From contig CM074821.1 of NCBI GenBank assembly GCA_037447605.1, positions 1,236,926-1,264,778 on the forward strand: DNA of 27,853 nucleotides, written 5' to 3'. This DNA is from Zygnema circumcarinatum. Taxonomy: Eukaryota; Streptophyta; Zygnematophyceae; Zygnematales; Zygnemataceae. The notes below the pieces were generated by a model. The model was not told the origin of the DNA. It did not search any database and worked only from the letters and a program-made list of their open reading frames with translations. The translations under genes were made by a program, and so were the position numbers. Shown in pieces: positions 1-11,428 of the stretch. Each line of letters begins with the position of its first letter. The first letter of the stretch is position 1.

Positions 1-26
1 GGGGGGGGGGGGGGGGGGGGGGGGGG
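1..26. repeat. poly-G run at window edge
   Basis: Twenty-six consecutive G residues open the window. A homopolymer at an exact edge may be a real G-tract or an assembly or sequencing artefact next to a gap. Positions 27-127 after it show no recognisable coding content. Confidence 0.9.
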
Positions 27-127
27 CGAGATGGGGAAGAGGAAGGACTATGAGGGGCCCTAAATTTAGCTTCAAGTCACTGACTCCTTGTGCCTGCGAC
101 TTGTAAACCTCAAATAGCCCATTCTTC

Positions 128-2409
128 ATGCAAAATCTTACTGTTTTCCCGCACTTCTTCCCACCATCTCTACCGCCTCTCTATCTCCGTCTAGCTTTGT
201 TGAAGAGCATGTTGAGAAGCAAGGCGGAGAAGACGAATCTGCCTGGATTGAGCATAAAGTTCAAGGACCTTCAGAAAGCCACCAATGGCTTTTCAGAAGA
301 GAATTTGCTCGGAGAAGGAAGCTTTGGGAAAGTTTACAAGGGCGAGTTGGCGGACCCTGCAGCGCCTAAGTCCATGTGGGGGACTACGGCAGATGTTGCC
401 AAGTTGCCAGTGGCAGTGAAAAAGTTGGATCCTGAAAGCTTTCAGGGCTATGAAGAGTGGCTGGTGAGCTCATAAGCTTTCTTTCTGTTGAACTTCTGTT
501 TTTGCGCTTAATATCGTAATCTCTATCTCTCTGTTGTTCTTAGTAACGTTGGTAATCCCTTTCTTTTCCTTTTTCCTGAGAGCTTTGCACTCGCAACTAA
601 GATTTTTTCTTCGGAGAGTAAGGTTGAAACTGGCATGTTCAGAACATGCTAGAAAAATCTCCCTAACTTGTGGGTTGCTTCTCTTATGCAGGCAGAGGTC
701 CTTATTCTCAATAAACTGCAGCATTCCAATTTGGTCCGTTTGATTGGCTACTGCAATGAAAAGAACGAGTCTTTGCTCGTCTACGAGCTATGTCCGAACG
801 GCAGCTTGGAGAGCTGTCTTTTTCAAAGTACGGAAAAGCTGTCGTTACTCCTCTTTCGAAAGCTTGTGCTCTTGGCCGCACTTTTTGCTCACGTTGCACG
901 CATCTTTTTTTGCAATTTTTTCGGTAGTACTTTCGGCATGCAAGCTGCCTTGTATAAGTTGGCCTGTGGAGGGGCTACTATCGTTAGTTTTTGCCAAATT
1001 TCGACATTTATGGTGGGAAATGTATGTGCTTGGCAACATGTGTAACTGCAGGTGAAAAGTGTCCGTTGGATTGGGAGATGCGTGTGGAAGTAGCTCTTGG
1101 AGCTGCACGAGGACTCGCATTTCTCCACAAGAAGAATGTGATTCACCGAGATTTCAAGACAAGCAATGTTCTGCTTGCAGAGGTAGTATTTCCATTGTAT
1201 ATGTTTTGTTTCTCAGTGAATTTTCATCTAAGGCAATAGGTGACCATAATCTGCATTTTTGAAGTTCACTAAGCCGCTATGTTTAGCATGCTGATTTCTC
1301 TTATTGCACATTTCAAATATCATTATCAATAACGTTTCGGTTTATACTATTTTGGAGGAGCACACTGTCTAAGTAGGCACATGATAGAAAGAGTAAAAAA
1401 CTTTGTTTCGTTATGAGAAACCAAGAGACCAGGTTATCTATACTGTTCATTCACTCAATCTTGAACTCGACCTAAGAAAATCCTCCTCCTGAGAATCTGC
1501 AAACAAAACCCTAAAAAAATCTGTTTGGTCTGCTCAGAAACTGAATACTACAATCCATTCTTTCTACAGTGAACGAATACATTCTGCTGCTTTTGAGTGT
1601 GCAGGATTATCAGGTGCGAGTTACCGATTTCGGCCTGGCAAAAGCAGGTCCTGCAGGAGACAAAACACACGTGTCAACTCGCGTTCTAGGGACTTTGGGG
1701 TATCTGGACCCCACATATATGGAAACAGGTAAAAAAAAAATGTCTCTGAATCTCAATGCTAGAAGTTCCGGAATTGCTGATCCTTCTCATGGCGAATTGA
1801 GATGCGCTCACAGAAAAGATGCACAACGGCAAGCATAGCTGCGGCATTCTAACTGGTTATTATCAAGTGCTGCCGAGATGTGAGAATGTAAAGGGAGGGA
1901 GAGGGGAAGGGTGAGGGAGAACGGGGGAGGGGGAAAGGGGAAGGGGGAAGTGAGGGAGAGTGGGGGGGAGGCGGGGAGGAACAGAGGGAGCGAGGGAGAG
2001 GGAGAGGGAGAGGGAGAGGGAGAGGGAGAGGGAGAGGGAGAGGGAGAGGGAGAGGGAGAGCGAGAGCCTGAATGTACTGTATTGTGGGGGGGGGTGACTA
2101 CTCGCAGGCCGCCTTACAGCTAAGAGCGACACCTTCGCCTTTGGAGTGATGTTGCTCGAACTGATCACAGGGAGGCCCTCTATGAACGACTCGGGAACGA
2201 TGAGTCTTGCAGCGTTCATGCGCCCTCACCTTGCAGAAAGGAGGCCCGATTTCCGCCTCTTTGCGGACCCGAGATTGGGCGACTCGTTCTCCAAGACAGG
2301 GATGGTAAAGATGGCGATACTTGCAAAATATTGTATACACGACGACCCTGCGAGACGGCCTGAAATGGAGACCCTTGTGGAGAACTTGGAGAAGATAGAA
2401 AGAGTGTAG
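128..2409 (+). CDS. RLCK-VII/PBL-like receptor-like cytoplasmic Ser/Thr kinase (5 exons)
   Basis: Exons 128-463, 692-827, 1052-1182, 1605-1728 and 2108-2409 join in frame with GT-AG introns to 342 aa ending in TAG. The N-lobe has the Gly-rich loop [11 protein letters not shown] (about residues 59-69), the VAVKK lysine and the RLCK-VII hallmark LDPESFQG. The C-lobe has [34 protein letters not shown] (catalytic Asp and preceding Arg present), [23 protein letters not shown] and [12 protein letters not shown]. The family transmits signals from surface receptor kinases by Ser/Thr phosphorylation, usually at the plasma membrane through N-acylation. Here no Met-Gly acylation motif is visible and the first residues are not kinase-like, so the true N-terminus may be an upstream exon, with the ATG at 209 as a shorter alternative. 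One oddity is that the APE-motif position reads LDPTYMETG, with Thr instead of Glu. The kinase assignment is firm; the exact start is not. Confidence 0.88.
177..194 (+). other. candidate 3' splice site upstream of RLCK exon 1
   Basis: A pyrimidine-rich stretch ends in CTCCGTCTAG at 194, and is followed 14 bases later by the in-frame ATG at 209. The residues encoded from 128 to 194 (Pro/Leu/Phe-rich) do not resemble RLCK N-termini. This could be an acceptor joining to an exon left of the window, so residues 1-22 of the model may be intronic. This is inference from sequence composition only. Confidence 0.35.
1881..2066 (+). repeat. GA-rich tract with (GGGAGA)n core in RLCK intron 4
   Basis: From about 1881 the coding strand is almost purely purine, ending in a regular (GGGAGA)n array of about 11 units at 1993-2060. 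It lies in the intron between the kinase activation-loop exon and the last exon. Both strands stay open through it, so long spurious ORFs appear here. Confidence 0.9.
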
Positions 2410-3429
2410 AGTAAGGGGGCATGGTTGACTTCGTCGTGGGGGAAGGAGGAGGAGGTAGTGGTAGTGGTAGTGGTAGTGGTAGTGGTAGTGTAGGAGGGGG
2501 GCTTGACTAGGAGTTCCCGCTTCCCCCCCCCCCCTTCCCCCCTTTCCTTTTTTTCCTTATGTTTTTTCTCGTGCAGGTAGATGAGGTTTCATTTTTCCTT
2601 CATGCAAGTCAGAGCCTTGCTTCTGCGGCCCAAGGACGAGGCGGTGAAAAACTGCTGCCAAGGGTCAGGCGGAGGCCTTTAAATGTGAACAGCTAGGGTT
2701 TACGCTTCTGCTAAGGAAAGGTATTTATCCCTTTCTGTAGGGGATGTTCTGTTGTATATAATTACTCGTGGTTCTCGACGAGACGGTCGATTGCCTTTGT
2801 TGTGGCATTCCATAGGGAATGTGTGGAAACTATGCGTGCCCTAAAACCGTAAACACCTAAAACCCTAAATACTTCATGTGTAGTAATCTTGTGTGATTTT
2901 ATGAGTCCAGTAAAAAGGAGGAATGAAGGAGGAAAGGGGAGGGAGGGAGAGGGTCTTAGTCTTAGCGTTTGCATTGTGAAATCAGAATTCGTGACGGGCT
3001 CTATGGAACTTCACGTGGTCTGTGGAATCAGTCAAAACTCAAAACGCCAACTAGTGGAGTGTGGTCGTTAAGCTTAAGAAAATTTTGGATGGGCTCCGCT
3101 CCATAAGTCCATGGCCCTGCAGGGCCGTGGAATCGGCGTTACACAATGGGGGTTCTCTTTAGTTTTTTGGGGTCGTGATGTATCGCTAAGGAAGCTGATA
3201 ATTTTTGCTTAAGGCTGCAAGTCTTGACGCGCTGGAGCTACAGGTTGTCACGAGGCTGATATACTGATTTCTAATTTCAGATATATGGCGCGTAACTATG
3301 TCTGACACCACGTGTTTGAAGCTCGACATCAGTGAACATTCTCCCGCAGAATCAATAACAACAAGCAAAAATAAATACTGCTCTTGAACCAGATCCCATC
3401 CCAATTTCGGCGAGCTGTAAAGCACAAAC
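2410..3429. other. intergenic region downstream of RLCK
   Basis: No convincing gene is seen. The stretch holds the kinase 3' end, the GGTAGT and poly-C repeats, and a short degenerate CCCTAAA-type motif near 2850-2872 (CTAAAACCCTAAATAC). Open frames are short and resemble no recognised protein. Confidence 0.6.
2453..2490 (+). repeat. (GGTAGT)n microsatellite in RLCK 3' region
   Basis: About six tandem copies of GGTAGT start some 45 bases after the kinase stop codon, probably in the 3' UTR. A poly-C run follows at about 2523-2534. Confidence 0.85.
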
Positions 3430-3624
3430 TAGAGTAGACCCCCCCAATATTTTCGCCATGGTTTCGGCAAATATTGGGCGAAAATATTGGGTAGCGAAAA
3501 TGTAAGGGTGCGTGTTAACAATAGGCGGGCGGTATTATATTAAAAAGTGGTTTTGGCAAATTCAGGGCGAAAATATTGGGGAGCGAAAATAAGAGGGGCG
3601 AAAATATTGGGGGGGTCTACTGTA
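3430..3624. mobile_element. MITE A, TA-flanked with 28-bp terminal inverted repeats
   Basis: The left end (3433-3457) and right end (3597-3621) are perfect 25-bp inverted repeats of the type AGTAGACCCCCCCAATATTT. Including the next bases, the match runs TA-(G/C)-AGTAGACC at 3430 and 3624, with one mismatch. The flanking TA and CAGTA-type start resemble pogo-like (Lemi1/Emigrant) ends of the Tc1/mariner superfamily. At about 195 bp it has no coding capacity. The interior carries several GGCGAAAATATTGGG copies. Confidence 0.8.
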
Positions 3625-3723
3625 CAGTGGGGGGTCCTCGTATTTACCACCCCAAGGAGTGCGCCCTCAATATTTTCGCCCCAATTTTGCCGAAACCACT
3701 TTTTGTACGGTAACTTGTGTTAG

Positions 3724-3779
3724 CCGTACTTTCCGTACTATTCGTACTCTCCGTACTGTCCGTACTATCTGTACTAGCC
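3724..3779 (+). repeat. (CCGTACTNT)n tandem array inside MITE B
   Basis: Six to seven imperfect 9-10-bp units (CCGTACTTT, CCGTACTATT, CGTACTCT and similar) lie in the central part of element B that element A lacks. Confidence 0.8.
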
Positions 3780-3862
3780 GTTACGGGCTTACGCAAAACT
3801 CACCTAATCTCCCCGCTCGTGCCGCCGTAAGAGGCGCTCGCTCTTCTCCCCGTCTTCTTGAC

Positions 3863-4062
3863 TTCGATACGATACGATACGATATGTTCGATACGATACG
3901 AAACTCCCCGATACGTTACTATCCGTAATACGGCATCATCGATGAGACGAACAACATAGTCCTAAAAACTCCGCTTACGCGTCACGATATGTCACGGTAC
4001 GATACGATACTAAATGGTACAATACGATACGGTACGATATGGTGCAGTACGATACGTACGGT
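3863..4062 (+). repeat. (CGATA)n pentamer clusters inside MITE B
   Basis: Two clusters of CGATA/GATAC pentamers (about 3863-3915 and 3986-4062) contain variants such as CGGTA and CAATA. They form most of the central extra segment of element B. Confidence 0.8.
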
Positions 4063-4187
4063 TCAACATGAACTCTAACATAATACCGCCCGTCTATTCG
4101 TAACACGAACCTTATATATGCAAATTTAATATTTTCGCCTCATATTGGCCGGAACCAGGGTGAAAAATATGAGGACCCCCTACTGTA

Positions 4188-5465
4188 TGTGATGTTCCTG
4201 GCAAGTTTGTACGGCCTTGAGGCGCCGGGCACGAGGCCACCGCCCTATGTAATGTCGTTTCTTTGTTCTTGCAGCGTTCACATGCGCATGCAGGCCCATA
4301 TCCTCGTGTGCTTCACGCATGCACGTTTATATGTAACAGGAGACTGGATAAGCCTATATGCCCACAAGCAGTGCTATAGCTCGTCGTTTAAGGATAGGGG
4401 TAAAATTAGGCGGCGAAAGATCCACAATTGCATGTCGGCAGTCCCCGATCTGACCCTCTATGCAATCCCAACCCTAACCCTTGCTGGGAGGAGCTCATAT
4501 CGTTCCAGACGCTACGAGCCTCCACTAAGGCACTGGCTGCACCTAAAGTGATAGCATGGAACTTCCCGGAGGTCGAGAAACTGCAAACGGGACCAAGAGA
4601 ACAACGAGCCGCTCACCCGTCAGCTGTAACAGAAGTCACTACTCGTTTAGCCCCACATCCCTTCTCTCATAGAACTGCTGCAAATTTTTTAGGCGCAGGT
4701 CACGTCATGGCGGAGGCGAGAAAAGTTTCCTGCGAAAACTGCCGCACCATCACTGTCTTCACATTTCCAGAGGCTACAAAGATCCCCTGCAATGGAAAAA
4801 CATGTGCAGACAAGTTATAATCTTTCAAAAAAAATCATAGGCTAGTAAATCCTTTGCTGCAATCCACTTCTTGTACTTCAAAGGCAAGGATGGTTACGCC
4901 CAGAAAAATGGCTGTGAATTCTAATCACATATTCCTCTAGAGTTCAATTCCGGCAGTGAAGACATTGTCCACAAAGGATGAATTCGCAGCATCATAATTC
5001 GAAAAAACCAAACAATGCCTGTGAATATGGAGTACCTGCCCAGCTCTCAGAGCTGCTGCTTGCGTGCATGCTGAAAAATGGTACAAACGCGCAAAATGAC
5101 AATATTGGGAGCTGCTGACTGACCACTGCATCAACAGACAACAGCAAGAAAGACGAATAATCCGCTTCAATTGTGGGCAAAGGCCGAACTGAACATTGTC
5201 AGAAGGAAAAAAACAATTGGGTATGAAAAGTATGGGCAGTCCTTTTGTTAACCCTCCTCCAAATGTTTGCCAAAGAGCTATTGTCAAACAAGCGTGATGA
5301 AGATTCCGCATTCAAATCAAGCATGTCGGAATCTGAGTAAAGGCAAACGACTGCAAGGCAGCGTTGTTCTATTAGGAAGAATGGTGAGAGGACCTTAGGG
5401 AAAACTGACTGACCATAAGCACATGCGTGTTTTGCTGAGCAGAGGCGAAGACAAGACAGCCGCCG
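4188..5465. other. intergenic region and 3' flank of eRF3
   Basis: The stretch lies between MITE B and the eRF3 stop codon on the other strand. It contains several short open frames (for example 4189-4551, 4428-4820, and 4937-5311 on the minus strand) without recognisable domains, and a two-unit CCCTAA motif near 4468-4480. The eRF3 3' UTR must lie in its right part. I see no gene here. Confidence 0.5.
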
Positions 5466-8400
5466 TCATTCCGAAATATTTGATACCACAATTGTCACTT
5501 TGCCGATTGCGACAGTCTTGCCTGAAATCACACACAGCCGTTCCATGCATGAACTGACCAGCAATTAGTTGAAAAGACTGGGGTCAGCTTCACATGGGCA
5601 AATGACTCGGTTAATTGCTTAAACAAAGACTAATGAACACGAGCGTGTGTCAGAATTTTTATGAAAAAAATGCCACATCGCACACAGATATACGATGTAT
5701 GCGACAGAGGGATATTTCAGAAAACTATATGACCAATCAGAGGACTAAATCATTAACATGTTGTTTGCTTCCACATAAAGGACAACAAAAATCAACCATC
5801 GTCTAGCTCCTAAACTTCCCTCCTCAATAAAGCTAAAAAACAATCTTCAGATGAACCCTCCCGCCACCCTTGATGAAAAAAACTTACCTTCATCTCGAAG
5901 CGTGAACCTGCCCAACTGTGGGAAGGACGAAAATGTTTCGACACATATCAGCTGATTGACCTGAACATAGAAACATGCAAGCCATTGAAACCAATCAGAC
6001 CTGATTTGGAGCCTGGGGTGGATCTGACAATTAACATGGAGAAAAGACAATTTGATGCACGCTCGTCATACTTCCAAGGCGTAAAGGAATTTCAGGAAAA
6101 TAAGGCTCACAAGAAAAAATATTGAGACACACCTGAATGCGTGCTGTCAGAATGGCGTTGCTTTTCACAAAGAGCGGCTTCTTCTTCATCCATTTTTTTG
6201 TCTTCGGGTCCATCTGCTGCAAAAGCTCGATGATTTCGCACTCCTCCACAACGGAATGGATGTGCAAAACTGCCTTATAGCCAGCAGTGAAAATGGCCTA
6301 CAGCATTTCAACCCACAAGGGATGCTGACAGTCAAATTAAGTGAGCATGAGAAACGACTCGAATGATCAGTCCCGAGAGCAGATCTGTCACCGAAACTCC
6401 AGGATTTGCCTTGTTTAAGCCTCCATGAACATGAGTGAAATTCGCATGTTCAGGATATTTAATGTCGAAACATCTCCTTTTCTTCCGTGACTGAGATGTG
6501 AGACCGAACCCTGCTCAGAAGACAAAACCTCCAAGCTAACATGCTTTTTCAAGACTCTCAGCATAGAACAACCCGGCAGAAGATAAGTAGACAAAGTGGA
6601 AGAGGACAAAGTGTTGTAGTTGTACCTTGTGATCAAGAAGTTCCAAAATCTGAAGCTGTGCATCAAACTCCAGCGTAGCCAGAATAGGGGATTCTGCCAG
6701 GTACAACGCGGTTGAAAATGATAATAATAAGTACGGATTTTCTTCAAAAGAAAGGTCGTTTTTTAATAGCTATGATGCAAGAGGGGTAGGCAACAGCTCA
6801 CGGAAGCAGGTCATTATCATGTGTCTACAATCGTAAAAAGCCTCCAGAATGCAAAACAGTGAAAATAAGGAATTACGCCGTCAATACTGATCCTACTTAG
6901 ATTCGGTCCCAACCACAGGCTCGAAAAGCAAGAGCATTTAGACTTCAAATGACCGGGAAATGTTGGACCATCACTTACTGACAGATGAAAGGACAAAGCC
7001 TGGCAGGATATCTTCTTCTTCGATACCGGATATTCGAATACGCAAGTTCTCTCCAGGCTTCGCGTACTTGACTTCATCATTATCGCGAAATATGGTTATC
7101 ACTTTCACCTGCACCTTGTTAGGCATCACAAGAAGACTATCCCCTCGTCGAACACTACCAGACTCGATCTTTCCCATCACAACCGTTCCCATATCACGGT
7201 ATTTGTCGATCAATGGCATCCTGATACAAAAAAAAGACGAATTTTGCAATGATAAGGCGCCTTACAATGCTCAACATGAATACCCATTGAAGTAATACTT
7301 GCAGAACAGGGCTGGCAGAAGCTTCTCCTAAAGTTCAATATGATCTAAACAAGATTGATACTCGGCACAACAACCATACACTGGAACAACTGTTCAGAAG
7401 ACAACACAAAATGCATTTTCAAGTCTTTCAGTTCACAAACTCACCTGAAAAGCCCTTTTGGATCTCTCTCAGGCATAACGAGGTCATCCAATATCTCAAA
7501 AAGTGCAGGTCCATCCCACCAGGCGCATGCATCCTTGCCCATCCTTTCCTTCATGTTAATCCCCATCAAACCTGAGATGGGAAGAAACTGCACATCTGCC
7601 CAAGGCCCAATCACATGCATTCTCTTAATAAAGGCACCACAGCAATATGGGCAATGTACTAAGAAATCCTCTTCATGTACTGCACCCACACCGTTCCGCT
7701 GAGTCATTTCAATGTCATCAAGTGACAAACAAGCTTCCCATTAAGTTAAAGATTGCATCTTTTTAAGTGAACTGGAGGAGAGGACCACATTGAGCCTCAA
7801 GCCAGATAAAGGTCGAGATTATTCCACTAAAAAGATCTCCGCAGTCTCCTTCTCATCCTCTCATTTAATAAAGGTTCGAAGCAAACGTAGGAAATCGACA
7901 GTTGGGTAAGAAACGCATATGCACATATGGCTCGACCATCAGCTAGAAGTTTGAAGTGGGCAATGTCAACACATGAACTCCAATTCCTGTGAATTGAAAG
8001 GCAGGCAGGTTCGTCTCACAAATTGTGAAACAGGTTCCTAATTTGCAAAAGTGAGCTTATGAAGAGGGAACAATGAAATGCACCTACCTTTCTTTGTGTT
8101 GTACCCACACGACTTCAAGAAGGGAGTCATTTTTGTCACAATTTCATCGAATCTGGAAAATTACATCAGAAATCCAACTTCAGTTTTACAATCTAAGCTT
8201 TAACATTCTGCCCTAAAGGTCCACAAGGTAGTCCAAAAGAGCAAGTTGTCAAACTAGTTGAGAGATATAGCTTGAAATGACAATAGAAATGACAGCATTT
8301 ACCAAACTCCCCTAGATAAGGCACTGACTGCGACATGCAGCCAAGCATGATCCTAATACTGTGTAGAAAACGAGGCAGTAGGTCCTGAAGTTATTTTCTC

Positions 8401-11400
8401 ATCACTAGAACCAATAATCATTTTCATAATCATGAGAATCAGGAAATGCATTGCATACCTCTCTTTCGACCACTCCACAGAAGGATCGTCCATTTTATTC
8501 ACTACTACCACTAGCTTTGAAACGCCCAATGTCTTTGCCAGCTGGGCATGCTCACGTGTCTGGCCTCCTCTCTCAAACCCAGTTTCAAATTCACCTTTGC
8601 GAGCAGCAATGACCTGAACTCATCCAGTGCCAATAGACGATCGTCACTGAAATTGCATCAATAATTATTCGTACTGGTCCCTGAAACTCCGATGAGCGGC
8701 TCGTCTATCGCAAAAGGAAAATTTCGCCTCACACTACCTCCCAATGCTTAACCACTTTGACAATGCGGTTCACTTTTCATAAAGAAACGACTCACAAAAA
8801 AACATACTACAATAGATCACTTCACATGTTACTGGAGTGACAGTAACCTAAGAACACGCACCACACAAGTTGGTAAGGCAAAGTAAGGTTATAGGTATAG
8901 GTATAGGTATAGGTTTGCCTACCAAAACCCCAACATCGGCTTGCGAGGCACCACTTATCATGTTGGGCACGTAATTCTTATGGCCCTGCACAAAACAAAA
9001 GGGAGGTAAGTAAGTTCAACTATAAAACGATTCAAAACATGCTCATACTTGAAGCAGAAGAACTGCTAAATGCCTGGTGAAATCTAAAACAACAAGAGCT
9101 GTAAGGAGACAGATTGTTCATACAGGTGCGTCCAGAATAGTGTAACGCCGCTTAGTCGTCTCGAAGTGAGCTCGACCGACTTCCACAGTCTTGCCCTGAA
9201 AAGTAAGCAACAAGCTCCTTTCAGCAAAGAAAGAGAAACACACCATAGCTGACCTAGGGTCAACAAGGCATTCAGACCTGCACACCAGCAGCATTCAAAA
9301 GCACACCTTTAATATTCAGAAGTTGAGAGCTTTTCAGGAAGCTTACCTTCGCTCGTTCTTCCTCATTGGTGTCCATAATATAAGCCATATACCTTCAGAA
9401 AGCAGCACCAAAAAGAAAGGCAAATTAGTTGCCAAAAATGAGGAAAAAGCATCACCTTCGAATAAAAAATGACAGCTCAAAATTGCAGAAACAAGAGCTT
9501 AGCAAGCGTTCTCAAGTTTACTGCAGTCCAGTCAAAAAAATAAGGGCATAATCGATGAGGGAGTTACCAACTCTCTCGATTCTTATCCTTCGCTTCTCTT
9601 TCAAACTTTTCGATTGTCCGTTTGTCCACCATTCCACTCAGGTACAGAATTTGACCACCGATTGTAGACTTTCCAGCATCTGCAGTTTCCACACAAACCA
9701 GACGCTCTTAAAAACGTACAAAAGAGGAAAGCGGATCACCATAAATAAAGCAAAAGAGCCCTGACACAAAGCCCACATTCTGTTGTGTGGAAACCTTAGG
9801 CAAGCAGAATGCTCTGACTTCCACATGACGACAGGAGAGTCTCATTATCACTATTCTCTGTAAGAATAGACCGTATAGCATCTATCTGCCATGTAAACTT
9901 ACCAACGTGCCCGATAAAAACCAAATTCAGATGGTCGCGATGATCGTCATCCTCATCAACCATGTCATCCTCTTCTACTTCCATCTCCTCCACCTTACTT
10001 GCATGCTCCTGTGCCGGCAAAGTAACGGACTCGCCTGCGCCATTCCCAATGAAATAAAAAAAAAAAGGAATGAATGGGGGTCCAAGCAACCTGAAATGAT
10101 TTGCTACTGAAAAGACTGATGAAGAAACCTTCCAGAATTCTCACATTCTAAAACAGAGGGTAGTAAAGGAAAAGGATGCTCAGCTCACCATCCTGCTCAA
10201 TTGCTGGACCCTTAGTTATCTCCTCCTTGGTCTCCTTTAACTTGAGATCATTCATTTGATCGGCTAGGTCATGACCACCTGTACAAGGAAAGGACTCATA
10301 ACAACCCTTCCAACTGTCAAAAATGCAGCCGTGAACCGCTCTTCGCATAATTCTTTGGACATGAACTACCAGATTATAGTAAGATATAGGGAGGCAAACA
10401 CGGCAGGACAAGGAAAGACCAACGAGAGGCAATTGAAATGACTAAAAATAATCAGCGACCAATCTCGGGCAAGTAGTACATACTTGATTTACCGCTCAAA
10501 TCAACAGGCTTGGTCTCTGGGGCCTGCACCATCGTTAAGAAGAAACCAAAAAACACGAGAAATCGCCGTTACATATGCAGATACTTATACAAAAGAGGGC
10601 CTCCAACGAGTCCTTGTCTAGCTGCGGGCAAACGTAAAAGGTTTGCGATTAGCAGTTAAAAAAACAAGTGGTCTACAGTCTGCAGGACGCAGGAGCACTT
10701 ACAGCTTCTGCCTGCGCGTGTGCATCCACATCCATCGCTGCCTCCACTTTCGTTTCTTTCACAGCAATTGAAGCCGAAACAGGTGCAGGAGCAGGAGCAG
10801 AGGCAGGAGCAGGGGCAGGAGCAGGAGCGGAAGCAGGAGCAGGAGCAGGAGCAGGAGCAAGAGCGGGAGCAGGAGCGGGAGTGTTCGCAGGAGCGAGAGG
10901 AGTAGAGCCAGCAGGAATACTAATAGGCGGCTGAACCACACGTTCAGTCAGCACTTTTTTGACCGCCGGAGCAGGAGCTGCGTGAGTAGCCTCTCTCTCT
11001 CTCTGCATCGGAGCTGCTGCACGCTGCTGCTGCTGTGGCTGCAAACGAGGCCCTTCATTCCGAGGAGGAGCAGACCTATGCCCGTCATACTGCGGCCCAG
11101 GAGGGTGAGCCATGACTCGCTGAGGGTATCCATGGGGAGGTGCCCCGTATCCTGACTGATATCCGCCATATGCTTGCTGCGGATAGCCGCCATACGGCTG
11201 AGCCGAGCCATAGGGTCCCTGCTGCCCATAGTCGTATTGCATGGGAGGAGCAGCGTAATACCCCGGAGGAGCGGCGTAGGGGTTGAAGGCAGCGGCTCCA
11301 GGGTTGAAGGCGAAAGTCGGCGCGTTGGCGTTGAGCCGGAAGCCGGGAGGAACGTTATTGCCGGGGGGCGGGTGTCGCGGAGGAGGAGGCGTGTCGTCCA

Positions 11401-11428
11401 TGTCCTCCCAGGAGTCGGGCGCCGCCAT
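5466..11428 (-). CDS. eRF3: eukaryotic peptide chain release factor GTP-binding subunit eRF3 (16 exons)
   Basis: Exons, from the 5' end on the minus strand: 11428-10703, 10523-10484, 10278-10189, 10034-9903, 9679-9568, 9392-9347, 9195-9124, 8985-8923, 8613-8459, 8152-8088, 7595-7445, 7220-6979, 6693-6626, 6297-6133, 5960-5888, 5521-5466. All are GT-AG, and they sum to 2,256 nt (751 aa plus TGA). The start is the first in-frame ATG, in a good context (GCAGCCATGGCG). The GTPase core has GHVDAGKST (327-335), [21 protein letters not shown] (404-409), NKMD (466-469) and SGL (508-510). Plant-like text follows, such as [14 protein letters not shown] and [12 protein letters not shown], ending with [17 protein letters not shown]. 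eRF3 delivers and stimulates eRF1 at stop codons using GTP. The N-domain has overlapping PAM2 motifs, a Gly/Tyr/Gln-rich stretch and a Pro-Ala repeat. GHVDAGKS plus the C-terminal text separates it from eEF1A and HBS1. Confidence 0.95.
8889..8914. repeat. (ATAGGT)4 microsatellite in an eRF3 intron
   Basis: Four tandem ATAGGT hexamers lie just beyond the donor site of eRF3 exon 8 (which ends at 8923 on the minus strand). Confidence 0.85.
10775..10894 (-). repeat. coding hexamer repeat, Pro-Ala tract of eRF3
   Basis: Imperfect tandem GCAGGA hexamers on the plus strand encode an alternating Pro-Ala run (about residues 178-217) with occasional Ser and Leu on the minus strand. It links the PAM2/GYQ-rich part to the acidic stretch before the GTPase domain and is probably length-variable. 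Confidence 0.85.
11279..11335 (-). other. overlapping PAM2 motifs in the eRF3 N-domain
   Basis: Residues 32-50 read [19 protein letters not shown]. They contain two overlapping PAM2-type motifs, LNxNAxxF (32-39) and NxxAxxFxP (42-50). In animal eRF3 (GSPT1) an overlapping PAM2 pair binds the MLLE domain of poly(A)-binding protein and links termination to mRNA decay. Presence of the motif is seen directly; binding is inferred. Confidence 0.8.

Larger units (their letters stand above)
3623..4187. mobile_element. MITE B, about 565 bp, abutting MITE A and inverted to it
   Basis: The left end begins TACAGTGGGGGGTCCTC at 3623. The right end at 4157-4187 reads, on the other strand, TACAGTAGGGGGTCCTC. 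The inverted match is about 31 bp with about 5 mismatches, and TA lies at both outer edges. The left TA is the same TA that ends MITE A. Internal blocks match MITE A in inverse orientation: 4078-4114 (AATACCGCCCGTCTATTCG) with 3503-3540, and 3675-3704 with 3542-3569. B therefore belongs to the same family but carries about 370 bp more in its centre. No transposase frame is seen. Confidence 0.75.

Noticed and set aside
4189-4820. Two overlapping plus-strand frames of 120 and 130 aa
   Set aside because: No recognisable motifs, overlap in different frames, low-complexity neighbourhood; not enough to call a gene.
6960-7702. Plus-strand frames opposite eRF3 exons 11 and 12
   Set aside because: The minus strand carries conserved eRF3 protein in phase-matched exons, so the plus-strand frames are shadows.
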